A stretch of 64,000 nt of DNA, from positions 26,993,956 through 27,057,955 of the forward strand of contig JAKCOZ010000012.1 of the NCBI GenBank assembly GCA_022605955.1. Direction: 5' to 3'. A program made the translations under genes and the position numbers. Origin of the DNA: Rallus limicola. Lineage: Eukaryota > Chordata > Aves > Gruiformes > Rallidae. Position 1 is the first letter of the stretch, and every line of letters starts with the position of its first letter. Shown piece after piece: positions 24,687-35,814 of the stretch. The notes under the pieces were generated by a model. The model was not told where the DNA came from. It did no database searches and was given only the letters and a program-made list of their open reading frames with translations.

Positions 24687-24787
24687 AAAGGAGGAGTGTC
24701 CAAGAGGTAATTTCCTTCAAAAAGAGGTTTCTGTGTTTGTATTTTCTGTGATGAGAAGAATGATGTACTCCAGCAGCCAGGCACACA

Positions 24788-24842
24788 TGGGGGGCTTGGG
24801 GGGGGCATGGGAGGGGGGAGGAGAGCAGGCTTAGGGGGGGCT
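24788..24842 (+). repeat. G-rich tract with G-quadruplex potential
   Basis: At least five runs of four or more G in 55 bases, including G5-8 runs separated by CTT, CAT and AGGAGAGCAGGCTTA. Confidence 0.8.
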
Positions 24843-25257
24843 GGATTGGTCTTGTCAAATTTATGGAAGGGATTACATGGTGGGGCTGCCTGTGTACATA
24901 GCCCCTTCTTCCCCTGAACTCCAACTCGGATCCCTTCAGTAGGAATCACACACCCCTCCTGGCTCCCACTGCAAATTAAATCAGATCCTCGGACAATTAG
25001 TACAGTCGTCATGTCAAGGGAGCAGCCTCCAGGTGCAGTAGACACACTGTACACCAGGCAAACGTTTGATATAGCTAAAAAAATCTTTCCAGTCAAGATA
25101 TTTTACACTCAGCTGCATTGATTTCCCATCAATTCCTTTATATCAGGGCATGTAATCCCACTCCAGCAGAACCCACAATAAATACCAGCAGTGATATATC
25201 CCAGCAGCACGCAGCAGACATTTTGCAGTAACTCAGTCCATAGGCTCATCATAAATA
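24843..25257. other. Intergenic sequence, AT-rich from 25080
   Basis: Unique sequence leading into the tandem duplication. The first unit and its AT-rich left flank look like one conserved-type block. No exon recognised. Confidence 0.38.
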
Positions 25258-25513
25258 AATCAGAAATGAAAACAAAAGCCAGCTCATAAATCCCATGTAT
25301 AACCCACACCCTGACTGAGGGGTAAGGTACAGGGGAACCGGAGCCGGGCGGCGCGGGGCGATGCTGCCGGGGAAGCCGCCCAGCTAATCAGAAATGAAAA
25401 CAAAAGCCAGCTCATAAATCCCACGTATAACCCACACCCTGACTGAGGGGTAAGGTACAGGGGAACCGGAGCCGGGCGGCGCGGGGCGATGCTGCCGGGG
25501 AAGCCGCCCAGCT
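25258..25513. repeat. Near-perfect tandem duplication, 2 x 128 bp
   Basis: 25258-25385 and 25386-25513 are the same 128 bases. The only difference I find is T at 25296 versus C at 25424, which changes TG to CG. Each unit starts AATCAGAAATGAAAAC and ends in a GC-rich segment with GGAGCCGGGCGGCGCGGGGC. The identity implies a very recent duplication, an allele-specific event or an assembly error. Confidence 0.97.
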
Positions 25514-25819
25514 GGCAGCCTGGAGCTCTCCTTGCTTAGCTGAGAATTTGCTTTTCTCCTTTAATTACATTTTGCAAACCTATTGCAGCCTCTCATCTGT
25601 CAGCCCTAATACCGAGAGACCACATTAGCCTACATATTACCTGGTTCCTGTCTCCTGAAAAGTTTGATAAGGGCAGGCAGGAACAGCTCCGAAAAGCCGC
25701 CCAACCATCCCTGCGCCTGAGCCTGGCTCTGTGGGGATGGGCAGAGGAGCTGCCGAGGGGCAACTGGGAGGCTGGGGATGAAAACCACAGAGCCAGGCTC
25801 TAAGGAGAAGCAGGGAGGA
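25514..25819. other. Short intergenic spacer
   Basis: Separates the tandem duplication from the GGGAA array. Starts with an AT-rich stretch (25550-25620) that may belong to a conserved element. No gene. Confidence 0.4.
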
Positions 25820-26343
25820 AGGGAAGGGAAGGGAAGGGAAGGGAAGGGAAGGGAAGGGAAGGGAAGGGAAGGGAAGGGAAGGGAAGGGAAGGGAAGGGAA
25901 GGGAAGGGAAGGGAAGGGAAGGGAAGGGAAGGGAAGGGAAGGGAAGGGAAGGGAAGGGAAGGGAAGGGAAGGGAAGGGAAGGGAAGGGAAGGGAAGGGAA
26001 GGGAAGGGAAGGGAAGGGAAGGGAAGGGAAGGGAAGGGAAGGGAAGGGAAGGGAAGGGAAGGGAAGGGAAGGGAAGGGAAGGGAAAGGGAAGGGAAGGAA
26101 GGAAAGGAAAGGAAAGGAAAGGAAAGGGAAAGGAAAGGAAAGGAAAGGAAAGGAAAGGAAAGGAAAGGAAAGGAAAGGAAAGGAAAGGAAAGGAAAGGAA
26201 AGGAAAGGAAAGGAAAGGAAAGGAAAGGAAAGGGAAAGGAAAGGAAAGGAAAGGAAAGGAAAGGAAAGGAAAGGAAAGGAAAGGAAAGGAAAGGAAAGGA
26301 AAGGAAAAGGAAAGGAAAGGAAAGGAAAGGAAAAGGAAAGGAA
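25820..26343. repeat. 524-bp GGGAA/GGAAA pentanucleotide array
   Basis: A pure GGGAA block (25820-26085, about 53 units) is followed by a short transition and a GGAAA block to 26343 with a few GGGAAA and GGAAAA length variants. The plus strand is wholly purine. The 192-codon plus frame (Glu-Gly-Lys-Arg repeats) and the minus frames (Phe-Pro-Ser-Leu repeats) are artefacts. Such homopurine tracts can form triplexes and are length-unstable. Confidence 0.98.
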
Positions 26344-28267
26344 ATGCCCACACTGAGCTGAGCCCAGCAGCTACCTGGTGCTGTTCGTTTTGCTTAGAAG
26401 GGGTTAATTTATTCATTGGGATTGGTACTCAACAAACCCCGAGGTGAGATGCTGTTGCTGCAGCCCTGTCCCTGTAGCATCACATCCCTGTCCCCATGCC
26501 GGGGATGCTGGCTGGCAGCACTCCTGGAGGCCCCTGAGCCAACGCAATCCCTGTATCTTAACATGAGGTTTCGTTTAGAGAGGAGCAGAAATACAGGCTG
26601 AGAGTGAAACTGTCTGCAAAAAACAGCTAAGGTGTTTCCAGGAAGAAACTTTTCTGACATTACTCTAACTTAAACGAGTGGCACCCGCATAGCTGAGGGG
26701 CAGAGCTGGGTCCATGTATGCTGATGCCAGCATCAGTGAAGGTCAGGCTTAGGGGACTGAGAGCTCCTTTTTCCTGAGAGGATGCTTAACAGGCATTATA
26801 TTGCCCTCTCTCACGTTTTTGCTAATCCTTCACATTCTGGTATATAAATACAGGTCAGTAAGATTAGAGGAAAGGCTGGACTGGCATGAGCAGTGCTGGG
26901 AGCTGATGGGCACAGCGTGTTGTACCGCAGCTCTGTGGAAGGGCTGTTGTGCAGTATGATTAGTACCTCAGCCTCCTCCCTGCTGACAGGCTCGTGGCTC
27001 CTTGGGGGTCCCCACCTGACCTGACACCCCTGGGTGTGTGTGCAGTCACACAGGACCCCCGCTCCACCGGGAAGGACAATTTCCATTCACTGCTACTTTC
27101 AACACAGCACTAATTTAACTCTGAGATCTCCACCTGGCTGCTTAATTAGTGCTGCAGCGATTTATTTAGTCTGGGCCAGTGCAAAGCCCCCGTACGTGGT
27201 GTTTTGTGTCATCTCCTGTAGTGTTTAAGCCAGTTTAGGTGCATCCCTGTAGCTGGTACTGGAGCTCCCAGTTCCTCGCTGCTGTCGCTGGGAGCTGCGT
27301 TTTGCAATGGCTTTTTTAGGTGATTTAATTAAAGTTAGTGACACAAGCAGCCTCCGTGCTAAATTTAGCAGGAGGGTGCATACTTAAAAATGGGGTTAAA
27401 GCAATTTCAAGCAGAGAGATTTCTTCAATCTGCCTGTAGGGAAAAAAATAATAATAATTAAAAAAAAAAATCACTCCTGACTTAACTGGGGACCATGAAC
27501 CAACTTCCACGTTCAGAGGAGCTGTGAGGAGCACGGGATGCTGTGTTTACCAGCTGGCTGTGGAGCAGGCAGCCTGATAACCTTATTGCTTATCAAGCAA
27601 TTTAGTTTTAATTTGTAAAAGCCCATGTGTCTGTGCCCCATGCCAGCAACTGTGGTGCTGCATGAATTTAGGGGGGTGTGTGTGTCTGTGTGTGTGTTAT
27701 TTCAGGGGCTCTGAATATGGACAGCAATGCTTATAACCCCCTGCAAGGCTCCCTAAAGCCCCGTGGGACTGCAGGAGATTATCAGGATGGGATCAGTGCT
27801 GGTGTGTCTCCTCCGTGCTGTGTTTATTGTGCAGCGGCTGCTGCGCTGCCTGTGGGAATCGGGTATCAGATCGCTGGGTACCACATCACAGCCCCTCTCA
27901 ACAAGCATCTTGCCCCAGGCTTAGCTGACACCTCGGGGAGTTTCTGAGCAGCGGGTTGCACCCTGAGCCATATGCCAGGAGCAGGGACCCTGGGCTGGTG
28001 ATGGAGCCACAAACCCCCTCCGAAGGTCTGCAGCTCCCCCCCCAGCTCCGTGATGAGAGCACGGGCAGGATGGGGAATTACTTTCTCCTCTGCTTTTGGA
28101 AAAATCAAATCATTTTCTTTCCTGGTTCTCTGGAACGTGGGAAGTTTCTTGCTAAGTGTTTTATCCATGCCTTCGAGGAGGGAGGCTTAATCCTCTTTGC
28201 ATCCTCCAGACGTTACTGCAGCGGGGCGGCAGCAGCGGGGCTGATGGGCACAAGAGCAGACAGCTGA
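26344..28267. other. Intergenic sequence, no gene
   Basis: AT-rich conserved-looking patches at 27090-27240 (GCTTAATTAGTGCTGCAGCG) and 27300-27460. A short TG-rich tract lies at 27673-27698. No exon recognised. Confidence 0.38.
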
Positions 28268-28351
28268 TGGTGGGTTTATTTCTAGTGGGTTTATTTCTAG
28301 TGGGTTTATTTCTGGTGGGTTTATTTCTGGTGGGATTATTTCCTCAGCCAA
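28268..28351. repeat. 16-bp tandem repeat, five copies
   Basis: GTGGGTTTATTTCTAG repeated five times with A/G and T/A variants in the last copies. Confidence 0.95.
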
Positions 28352-29213
28352 ATAAACCCGAACGGAGATTACAGGTGTATCAGGTGAAAAAACCTAAGTG
28401 TGAGAGGCAAAACTTTCCAGCTCATTATATCCACGCTCCCAGACGTTCTGTTTCAGTGTGTGGAGCAAGAAGTGGGACAAGGTTTCTCCTTTTCTCTGGA
28501 GGAGAGCAGGGCCAGCAGCGCTGCAGCCCAGCTTTTCTCTGGTAATGAGGAGCAGCGGCACCGCGCCGTGTCCATCAAACTGCTGGTTTTGAAATGAAAC
28601 TCACAATATGAGTGCAAAAAACCAACAGGCCTGGAAAAAGAAGGAAGAAAAAAAAAGAGAGAGAGAATAAAATTGATATCAGTGCTGGAAATTCAACTTT
28701 CTGCTTTTCCTGCTATACCAGGATTTAATAAACCCCCGTCCGGTCCCAGTGCCACTGAAAGCCCCAAGCCAGCATCCTCACGGGTGACCACGCTGTGCAG
28801 ATGCCACATCAAGTTTTTATTAAACCCAGTTCTAGGGGAAAAAAAAAAAAGCACATTTCTGTGAAATGGAGTAACCAAACAGGAGGCAAGGAAGCTACAG
28901 GCAAAACCCCTCCCGAGATGACCAGCTTTCCTGAACAAGTCACATCCGCTTATGTGCAACGCTGGAGGAAAGAGAAAGGAGCTGCACAGACCAGAGGTGG
29001 CAGCAGCTGGACGTTAGGAGGAGCATCCCTGCCCGGCTGTGGTGGTGGGATCAGGGTAGGGCTGGGAAAAGTGAATGAAAACCAGAGGTTACTCCAACAG
29101 GGTGGATGTCAGTGATGCCAAAATTCAGCTTTAAATCCCAGCAGCGCCCCCCCCCTCCATCCCTTCTTCTTCCTCTTTTGGGGAATTCATCTGATGGGTT
29201 TTTCAGTTTGTGA
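28352..29213. other. Intergenic sequence, no gene
   Basis: Contains a purine-rich simple stretch near 28637-28670 (GAAGAAAAAAAAAGAGAGAG). No exon recognised. Confidence 0.4.
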
Positions 29214-29742
29214 TTTCACAGAATCCCAGAATCCCCAGGTTGAAAAAGCCCTTTGAGATCATCAAGTCAAACCATACTCATCCTCTACTAACTCATATCT
29301 GTGAGCACCTCATCTATCTTTCTTTTAAATCCATCCAGGGAAGGTGACTCATCCCCCTCCCTGGGCAGCCTGTGCCACAGCCCCACAACTCTGCCAGGGA
29401 AGAACTTTGCCCTCCCAGCTGAGCTGAGCCTGCCCTGGCCCAGCTTGAGCCCATTGCCCCTTGTCCCAGCTCCTGTCCCCTGGCTGAAGAGACCAGTGCC
29501 CACCTCTCTGCACCCTCCTGGCAGGGCAGGGCAGGTGGGGAGAAGGTCTCCCCTCAGCCTCCTCTTCTCCAGGCTCAACACCCCCAGCTCTCTCAGCTGC
29601 TCCTCAGAGGATTTGCCCTCCAGCCCCTTCCCCAGCCTGGTTGCCCTTCTCTTGACTTGCTCCAGGACCTCCATGTTCTTCTGATGGTGAGGAGCCCAGA
29701 ACTGGACCCAGCACTTGAAGTGTGGCCTCACCAATGCGGGTG
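29214..29742 (-). mobile_element. CR1: CR1 LINE 3' fragment with intact ORF2 C-terminal frame (group C)
   Basis: Begins ATTTCACAGAATCCCAGAAT and extends about 525 bases into ORF2. The minus-strand frame 29734-29288 is open for 148 codons and holds [37 protein letters not shown] and, unlike the copies at 40620 and 57898, runs in frame through ESPSLDGFKRKIDEVLTDMS to a stop. This is the natural C-terminus of CR1 ORF2. Catalytic domains are absent. Confidence 0.94.
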
Positions 29743-30120
29743 TTTATGAGGGTTTGATGAGAGATGCTGCATTCTCCTGCAGCCAGCAGCAGTCCTGCCA
29801 GGATGTGCCAGGCAGAGGGTGAGGGGCTGCTGCTGCAGAACCCCTCCCTCAAGCCCTGGGGCAGACCTCTGGGAAGAAGATCCCAGCAGAAGGGTCTCTG
29901 CAGGATGCAGCCGTGCAGCACATCACCCCACGGGAGGCTGGGAGCAGCATCAGCACTGCCTGTTCACACATCAGACCGTGAAGGAGCAGAGGATGCTGAA
30001 GCCCAGGGGCAGGTTGCACAGGCTGTTTGTTCTTCCCCACTGCCAAATACACAGGCACAGTTAGCATTAATACAGAGCTGCATCCTCAAAGCTCAAAGCA
30101 GGTGAGGTACCCCAGAGGTG

Positions 30121-30443
30121 CTGTGGGGTTTGGATTTGGGCTGGGTTCAAGTTTGGTTTGGGGAGGGCTCCAGTTGCATTGAGTTTGGGTTTGGCTGTGG
30201 GTTGGGTTTGGTTTTGGGTTGATGTTGGGTTTGGTTGGGGTAGGGGTTGGGTTGGGACCAGGTTTGAGTTTTGGGTTGGGGTTTCAGTTGGGGGTTGGGT
30301 TGGGGTTGGATTTGAGTTTTGGGATGGGGTTGGGGTTAGATTTAAATTTTGGGATGGGGTTGGGATTAGGTTTTGAGTTGGTTTCAGGTTTGTGTCTGGG
30401 TTGGGTTCAGGGCTGGGTTTGGTCCAGGCTTGGTTTTGCGTTT
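30121..30443. repeat. Degenerate GGGTTT/GGGGTTG G-rich array
   Basis: The plus strand is a near-continuous series of GGGTTTGG, GGGTTGGG and GGGGTTGGG units with interspersed GAGTTTTGGG and no constant period. It is G- and T-rich with almost no C, and has many G-runs compatible with G-quadruplexes. The minus-strand frame is a repeat artefact rich in Asn, Pro and Thr. Confidence 0.85.
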
Positions 30444-30689
30444 CCATTCATGTCCACATTTTGGTTTGAGTTTGGGTCCAGATCCCAGTTTAAGCCTGCA
30501 TTTGGGAGATGGGTCCAGGACCCTCCCCAGGCCCCCAGAGCTGCCCTGAGCTACAGAGGATCTGAAGCACACAGCAGAGTGGAGGAGCAGGCTGCGCTAG
30601 CCGAGGGGCTGCGAATCCTAAATCTTATTAGGATGAAAGGTGTTTGCTATCAGAGCAGAACTTTCCCAGGGCACTTCTGAAGCAGTGCC

Positions 30690-31180
30690 TGTAGGAAGAT
30701 GAGTTTTCTAAATGACTTTTCTAACTTCTTTTTTGGCTCACATTGGTAATTGGTTCATTTCCAGGTACTAGCAAGAATGTAAATATGGAATGAATCAAGT
30801 TTTTCCACATTTTCTTTAGCAGCTCTTTTATGAAGACCAGATTTTCCACAGAGGAAATTAAAAAGTACATAAAACTGAGAAACCATGGTGTTGTTGAGAA
30901 CAGCATCAGCTTTCAATGTCACTTTATAACTGGCAGCACATACTGTATTCGAATGGCATTAATATAAAGTACAAAGTTTGTTTCAATTAGCTTCGTTTTT
31001 CTTTCAGAAAAGGAATTATCATAAATCCTTGAAATAACATTTGTCCAGAGGAGATGTGTATCATTACTTTAGAAATCTTTTATGTCTGTTTTTAAATTAC
31101 ACTTCCTTGTAAAAACGACTCTACACTGATTTAATAAATACACTTGATTTGTGTATATTGCTTAAATTAAAAAAAGATGC
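30690..31180. promoter_or_regulatory. Candidate conserved non-coding element
   Basis: Unique, AT-rich, CpG-poor block with TTTCAATTAGCTTCGTTTTT and GATTTAATAAATACACTTG. No frames or splice sites. Enhancer role inferred from composition. Confidence 0.33.
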
Positions 31181-31847
31181 TACACAACTCCCATTTCCTG
31201 TACAAGACTGTCAAAAGGGGGGTTTCTGCAGTAAATTCAGGGAGAAGGCTCTTGCCATGTTGTTCCATGTACGGGCATGTGAGCGAAGGAGAAGGAAGGG
31301 GCTGCGGTAGCATTTGGTTCCTGTTTCTTTCTGGGCAGAATTCCTTTGAACAGCCTCGGCAATAATCCTCCTTGGTGGTGTGTCTGTAAACAGCTGAGGC
31401 CCTGGGAGCCTTGGGGAGGGTGATGGAGGCAGGCAGAAAGGATGGTGAGGCTGGATGGGATGCCATCCCAGCCCCACTCTTGGACCCCGGAGGGTCTGTC
31501 TGCTTCATCTTGGGGCTGGGCTGGAAGAGACCTGTGCCATAGGAACATCATACATGGCTGTGTATATATATAAACACATATTTTTTTATATATATACACA
31601 CAAAGCACTCTTCCTTCACACTGCTGCTCTTGCACTCTCCTGGACATACCCATGTACTGAACTTTAGGCTGTTTGCACCCTGTCCTGTGACACTCCAGGT
31701 GCCCCCTCACCTCTTAGCAAACACAAGATGCTTCATGCTACCTCAGGGCTGGTGGATCCTCCTCCCCATGCCAGGGACAGCGGGGACAGTGGGGACACCT
31801 AGCAATCAAATGTGTCCCAGCCTCAGCGTCCTCCTGGCACCTTTGAA
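31181..31847. other. Intergenic sequence containing the TA hairpin
   Basis: GC-moderate sequence flanking the inverted repeat at 31559-31600. No exon recognised. Confidence 0.4.
31559..31600. repeat. Perfect 16-bp inverted repeat
   Basis: TGTGTATATATATAAA at 31559-31574 pairs exactly with 31585-31600, with a 10-base loop. It is built on a TA-rich tract, so it probably arose from simple-sequence expansion. Confidence 0.85.
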
Positions 31848-32268
31848 GATCACAGAGTCACAGAGCTGTAGGGGTTGGCAGGGCCCTCCAGAGCCCATGG
31901 GGTCCAACCCCCTGCCAAAGCAGGGTCCCTAGGACAGGGCACACAGGGCGGTGTCCAGACGGGGCTGGAATCTCTCCAGAGAAGGAGACTCCACACCCCC
32001 TGGGCAGCCTGGCCCAGGGCTCCCTCACCCTCACTGGGAAGAAGTTCTTCCCCACATTGGGGGGGAACTCCCTGTGCTCCAACTTGAGCCCATCACCCCT
32101 TGTCCTGTCCCCACAGACACTGAGCAGAGGCTGCCCATGTCCCCTGTGTCCCACCCTTCAGCTATTGATCCCCATTGATCAGATCCCCTCTCAGGCTGCT
32201 TCTCTCCAGGCTGAACAGCCCCAGCTCCCTCAGCCTTTCCTCACAGGGGAGATGGTCCAGACCTTTGG
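31848..32268 (-). mobile_element. CR1: CR1 LINE 3' fragment (group A)
   Basis: Begins GATCACAGAGTCACAGAGCT and follows the group-A tail to CAGGGGAGATGGTCCAGACC. It differs from the copy at 24322 at only a handful of positions over their shared ~350 bases, so both are fairly young. Confidence 0.93.
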
Positions 32269-32559
32269 GCCCAAACTTCATAAAACATTATAAACCTCAC
32301 AAACTCTATGAGTGGCAGGTGAGTCCATCCCAAAGGCAGCATTTAGTTCCAGGGCAGTTTTCAGTGCCCTGTGGTCACTCTGAGTGCAGGACCTGTCCTC
32401 ACCTGGTGCCCCAGCACCCACTGAAGGGGTGATTGAGAATAGACCCCAGGCCCCCACACCAGCAAAGCCCCAGGGAAGCGCTGGGGCAGGAGCTTAGGGC
32501 ACGAGCTGGGGGGGGTCAGGGCTCGGCATTGCCACTCCCCTGTTTTATCAAGTCACTTT

Positions 32560-33130
32560 TGAACATCACCAAAGCAAGGGAGCGATATGAAAATCCAGGT
32601 AACTCTTGTACACCCATAAAGGCAGCACGTTCACAGGGGATGCTCCATAAATTTTAATTAAGACGAGAGCTCAGTGCCTTGCATGACAGTCAGCGTGCAC
32701 CTACAAAGGCATCTCATCTCGTGACCGTTTTCACTGAGATCCAGGCTAATCCTGGCAGCTTATTTACATTAGTATCTAAAAATATTTGTCCTCTCCTTGC
32801 CAGCCTGACACACGCCTTGGCTCTCTGTGTCTCAACAACAAAGGTTTCCTGAACCAGACAAGCTGCATCATGGTTAATATGTACGGCTCATCGTTGCATC
32901 ACGCAATGCAAATTGCAGGACATGCTGCCTTATCGGCTGAGCCGTGTTTTAATGTCACTGTCACATTAAATATTGGTTGCTTCAAGTCAGCAAATGACAG
33001 AGTCATAAAGCGTGGTGATAGCCAGCATCTTAAGTGTTTTTGATGCCTAATGTGGATCGTGATATTGAAAATAAACCACAAGTGTTTAGTGCTAATTATA
33101 TGCAAGCTATGGCAGCGGGTTTATCTTACA
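32560..33130. promoter_or_regulatory. Candidate conserved non-coding element
   Basis: Unique AT-rich sequence with AAATTTTAATTAAGACGAG, two occurrences of the AATGTCACTGTCACATTAAA type, and GTGCTAATTATATGCAAGC (homeodomain plus ATGCAA). No repeat or coding signature. Confidence 0.38.
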
Positions 33131-34018
33131 CGTGCTGAGCTGTGATCCACAGCTGTAATAACAAGCTGGGGAAATGAATTGCCAGGATGAGTGAGTACAA
33201 AGTTGGGAAGGTGAATTGAACTTTTGCTCGGCACTGGTTTGGGTCGTTCGAGGGCAGTCCTGGGGTTTTAGGCCTTGTAAAAGGATTAAGGGGCAAAAGG
33301 CTCCCAACAGGGAAGGTTAAAAGCATGATGGGGTAACGGCTGTGCCCTGTGGTGAGGCTGGGCATGACTGAGCCAATGGGTCTACAAAGTCACTCAGAAG
33401 ACTCGTGTAGGAGCGTCACGTGTGGGTTAATATGGGATCAGCAAAATGCTCACAAGTGAGGTACAAAAACGGCCTGTCCCAAGAGTTGCTGTGGTTCTCC
33501 AGTTACACACGGGGCGTGGGGCTGGACACCGGCAGCGGGGTGAAACGGATCCCTGTGCTGGCAGAACTGGACACCTCCCCGGTGCTTTCCAGCATCTTCT
33601 GAGCTGCCTGCCTCAGCCCACACATCTGGGGCTGGGTGGCAGTTGGTTTAATGCACGGACTAAGAGGGGACACGTTTCCTTTGAGACGTGCCACTGCAGG
33701 CATCGTACCTATTTATCAGGATGGAATCATTGAAGCTTTAAGCCACAGAGCTGGAAATAGCCTCCCTTTAAGAGTACAAACAGAAACAGCTCTGCTTTGG
33801 GCTCCAGAGTAGGGGGAAATCTGTGCATATTTTAACAACTGGAGATCGTTGTTACATAGGCTCATTATATCCATTTTGGGATGCTTAATTAGCAAATGCA
33901 TCCTCTGAGAGTGGTGCCCATCGTATCTAAAGTACCTTTGCATGGTCTTGTTTCACATTAAACAATTACAGGTTCTAATCTTCAGTGCACATGAGAGAAA
34001 ACATTAAATGTGTGTGTG

Positions 34019-34022
<4 letters not shown>
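33131..34022. other. Intergenic; AT-rich conserved-looking block at 33710-33970
   Basis: 33710-33970 is unique AT-rich sequence with GATGCTTAATTAGCAAATGC, a homeodomain/POU-like composite. The remainder is ordinary. No exon recognised. Confidence 0.35.

Positions 34023-34062
<40 letters not shown>
34023..34062. repeat. (TG)20 microsatellite
   Basis: Twenty uninterrupted TG units, preceded by an imperfect TGTGTGTGAC stretch. Confidence 0.97.
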
Positions 34063-34063
<1 letters not shown>

Positions 34064-34788
34064 TGGGGAGTCTGTCCTGCAGTGGTTGTGTTGGTGACAG
34101 CACCAGAGGCTTCCCTGCTCCTCGCTGCGGCTTCAGTGAAGCTGCATGTGGGGCTGATGGAGAGCATGGTTTTAATTAAAATATCACAAAGGTCTGTACA
34201 TGCAGCTGACAACAGATATAATTTATCCTGGCGGCTTTCCCCACATCAGGAGTGCCATCTTTGGAGTAATAGCAATAACAATAATAAAAATCATCCCTGA
34301 CTGTGATGTGAGGCAAGTTCTTGCCGGTCCCCTGCCCATGCCTGTCTGCTGGGTCACCGTCAGCTGCTGCCAGGGGCTGTGGTCACCCTTTCCTAGGAAG
34401 AAAAGGCAAGGAAAGGTCATGGCTGGGAAAGCTGGAGAAGCAGCGCCCAAAACCAGCAACTTCAGGGTGTGATGATGTTGGTCCTCACCAGCCACATCAA
34501 CACAGGCCCAAGCTGCTCCCACTGCAGAGCATTTGGGGATGGAGCTCCCAGCGAGGCTGAACATGGGGCTGGGGACCAGCCTTGTGCCCTGCCAGGCTGG
34601 ATCCTCTCCCGTAGCCCACGCTGGGGGACAGGATGCACTGAACAAAGTCATTTTACACCAGATGAAGAAATTGTTTTGCTGTTGCCAGCAGGTGGGCACC
34701 GAGAGCAGAGATGGGTTTGGTCACCGAACCAGCCGACCCAACGATGATGCGGCAGAGCAGCTGTGCTGGATCTGCTCCAAAGCCAGCC
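34063..34788. other. Intergenic sequence, no feature
   Basis: AT-rich at 34160-34320 (TTTTAATTAAAATATCACAA), otherwise GC-moderate. No exon recognised. Confidence 0.4.
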
Positions 34789-34983
34789 TCCCTTCCCTTC
34801 CCTTCCCTTCCCTTCCCTTCCCTTCCCTTCCCTTCCCTTCCCTTCCCTTCCCTTCCCTTCCCTTCCCTTCCCTTCCCTTCCCTTCCCTTCCCTTCCCTTC
34901 CCTTCCCTTCCCTTCCCTTCCCTTCCCTTCCCTTCCCTTCCCTTCCCTTCCCTTCCCTTCCCTTCCCTTCCCTTCCCTTCCCC
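34789..34983. repeat. TTCCC pentanucleotide microsatellite
   Basis: About 39 uninterrupted CCCTT units on the plus strand, with no variant within the array as printed. The uniformity suggests recent expansion. Long Pro/Ser/Leu/Phe frames (plus) and Glu-Gly-Lys frames (minus) are artefacts. Confidence 0.98.
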
Positions 34984-35814
34984 AAATGACATTTCCCACC
35001 CCCCTTTTGCATGCTATTCAAATGAGGTCTTGCACACAAAGTGTTGTTTGCAGCTTGACAAACCAACAGCAGACAGAGACCCCCCCCTCCCAACCCAAAC
35101 CTGACAGCTCTGTGCTGGGTGTGTTTCTGCCAAGGTGCCTGTAGTGATCTCCAAGCGCCCAGATTTGGGTGTGCGACTCGGTTTGGGTTTGTGAGGAGGA
35201 GTGAGAGGTGGTGTGAAGAGTACCCACTTCTTGCTGGGGGCCATGTCTGAACCCACCAACGTGTGATCACCTGGGGGTCTCAAACCAATAATCAAATATG
35301 CAAAGTAATTTAGGGAGATTTAGTGAGCGCCTACCCGTGTGCATCGGGTCTGTAGGACACAGCCACTGGGTTTTGTTTTCCCTTCCTTTACGGCAGAAGT
35401 TAAACACCTCCCAGCATTGGTGCCTCTGGAAAGTTTTAGAATTAAAACCCTGCTTGACCTTCCAGGTTTCACTCCCTGAGGGAGCAGGGGGATGGGCCCC
35501 GCGGGGCACACCGGCTGTGTCTCACACCCGCTCTTCCACAAACACCCCAGCGACTCAGGGCTGCCACAGCTCCAGCCCCATCACCTCCTCCCCACGCAAG
35601 CTCCAGCCCCTGATAGCGATTATCATGCAAACCAGCGCCTCGCAGCCTCGTTAATGCCTTTCAAACCTGAAGTTCCTTGAAGTTCTGAGGATTTTAAAAC
35701 ACAGATACCCCATTAGCGGCGCGGATTCCCTGCAACACAAACGCACCTCACCTACTTGAAGGTGCTGGAAAGAGCAGCCAGCGCTGCTGGGGAGTGTTTA
35801 CATGGCTGTTGTGA
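34984..35814. other. Intergenic sequence, no feature
   Basis: Mixed composition, no exon recognised. A CATGCTATTCAAATGAGG motif (POU-like) near 35010 follows the TTCCC array. Confidence 0.4.

Noticed and set aside
25637..26416. 259-codon minus frame and 192-codon plus frame
   Set aside because: Pure pentanucleotide microsatellite translations.
30121..30443. Interstitial telomere
   Set aside because: Not TTAGGG; period irregular and unit GGGTTT/GGGGTTG mixed.
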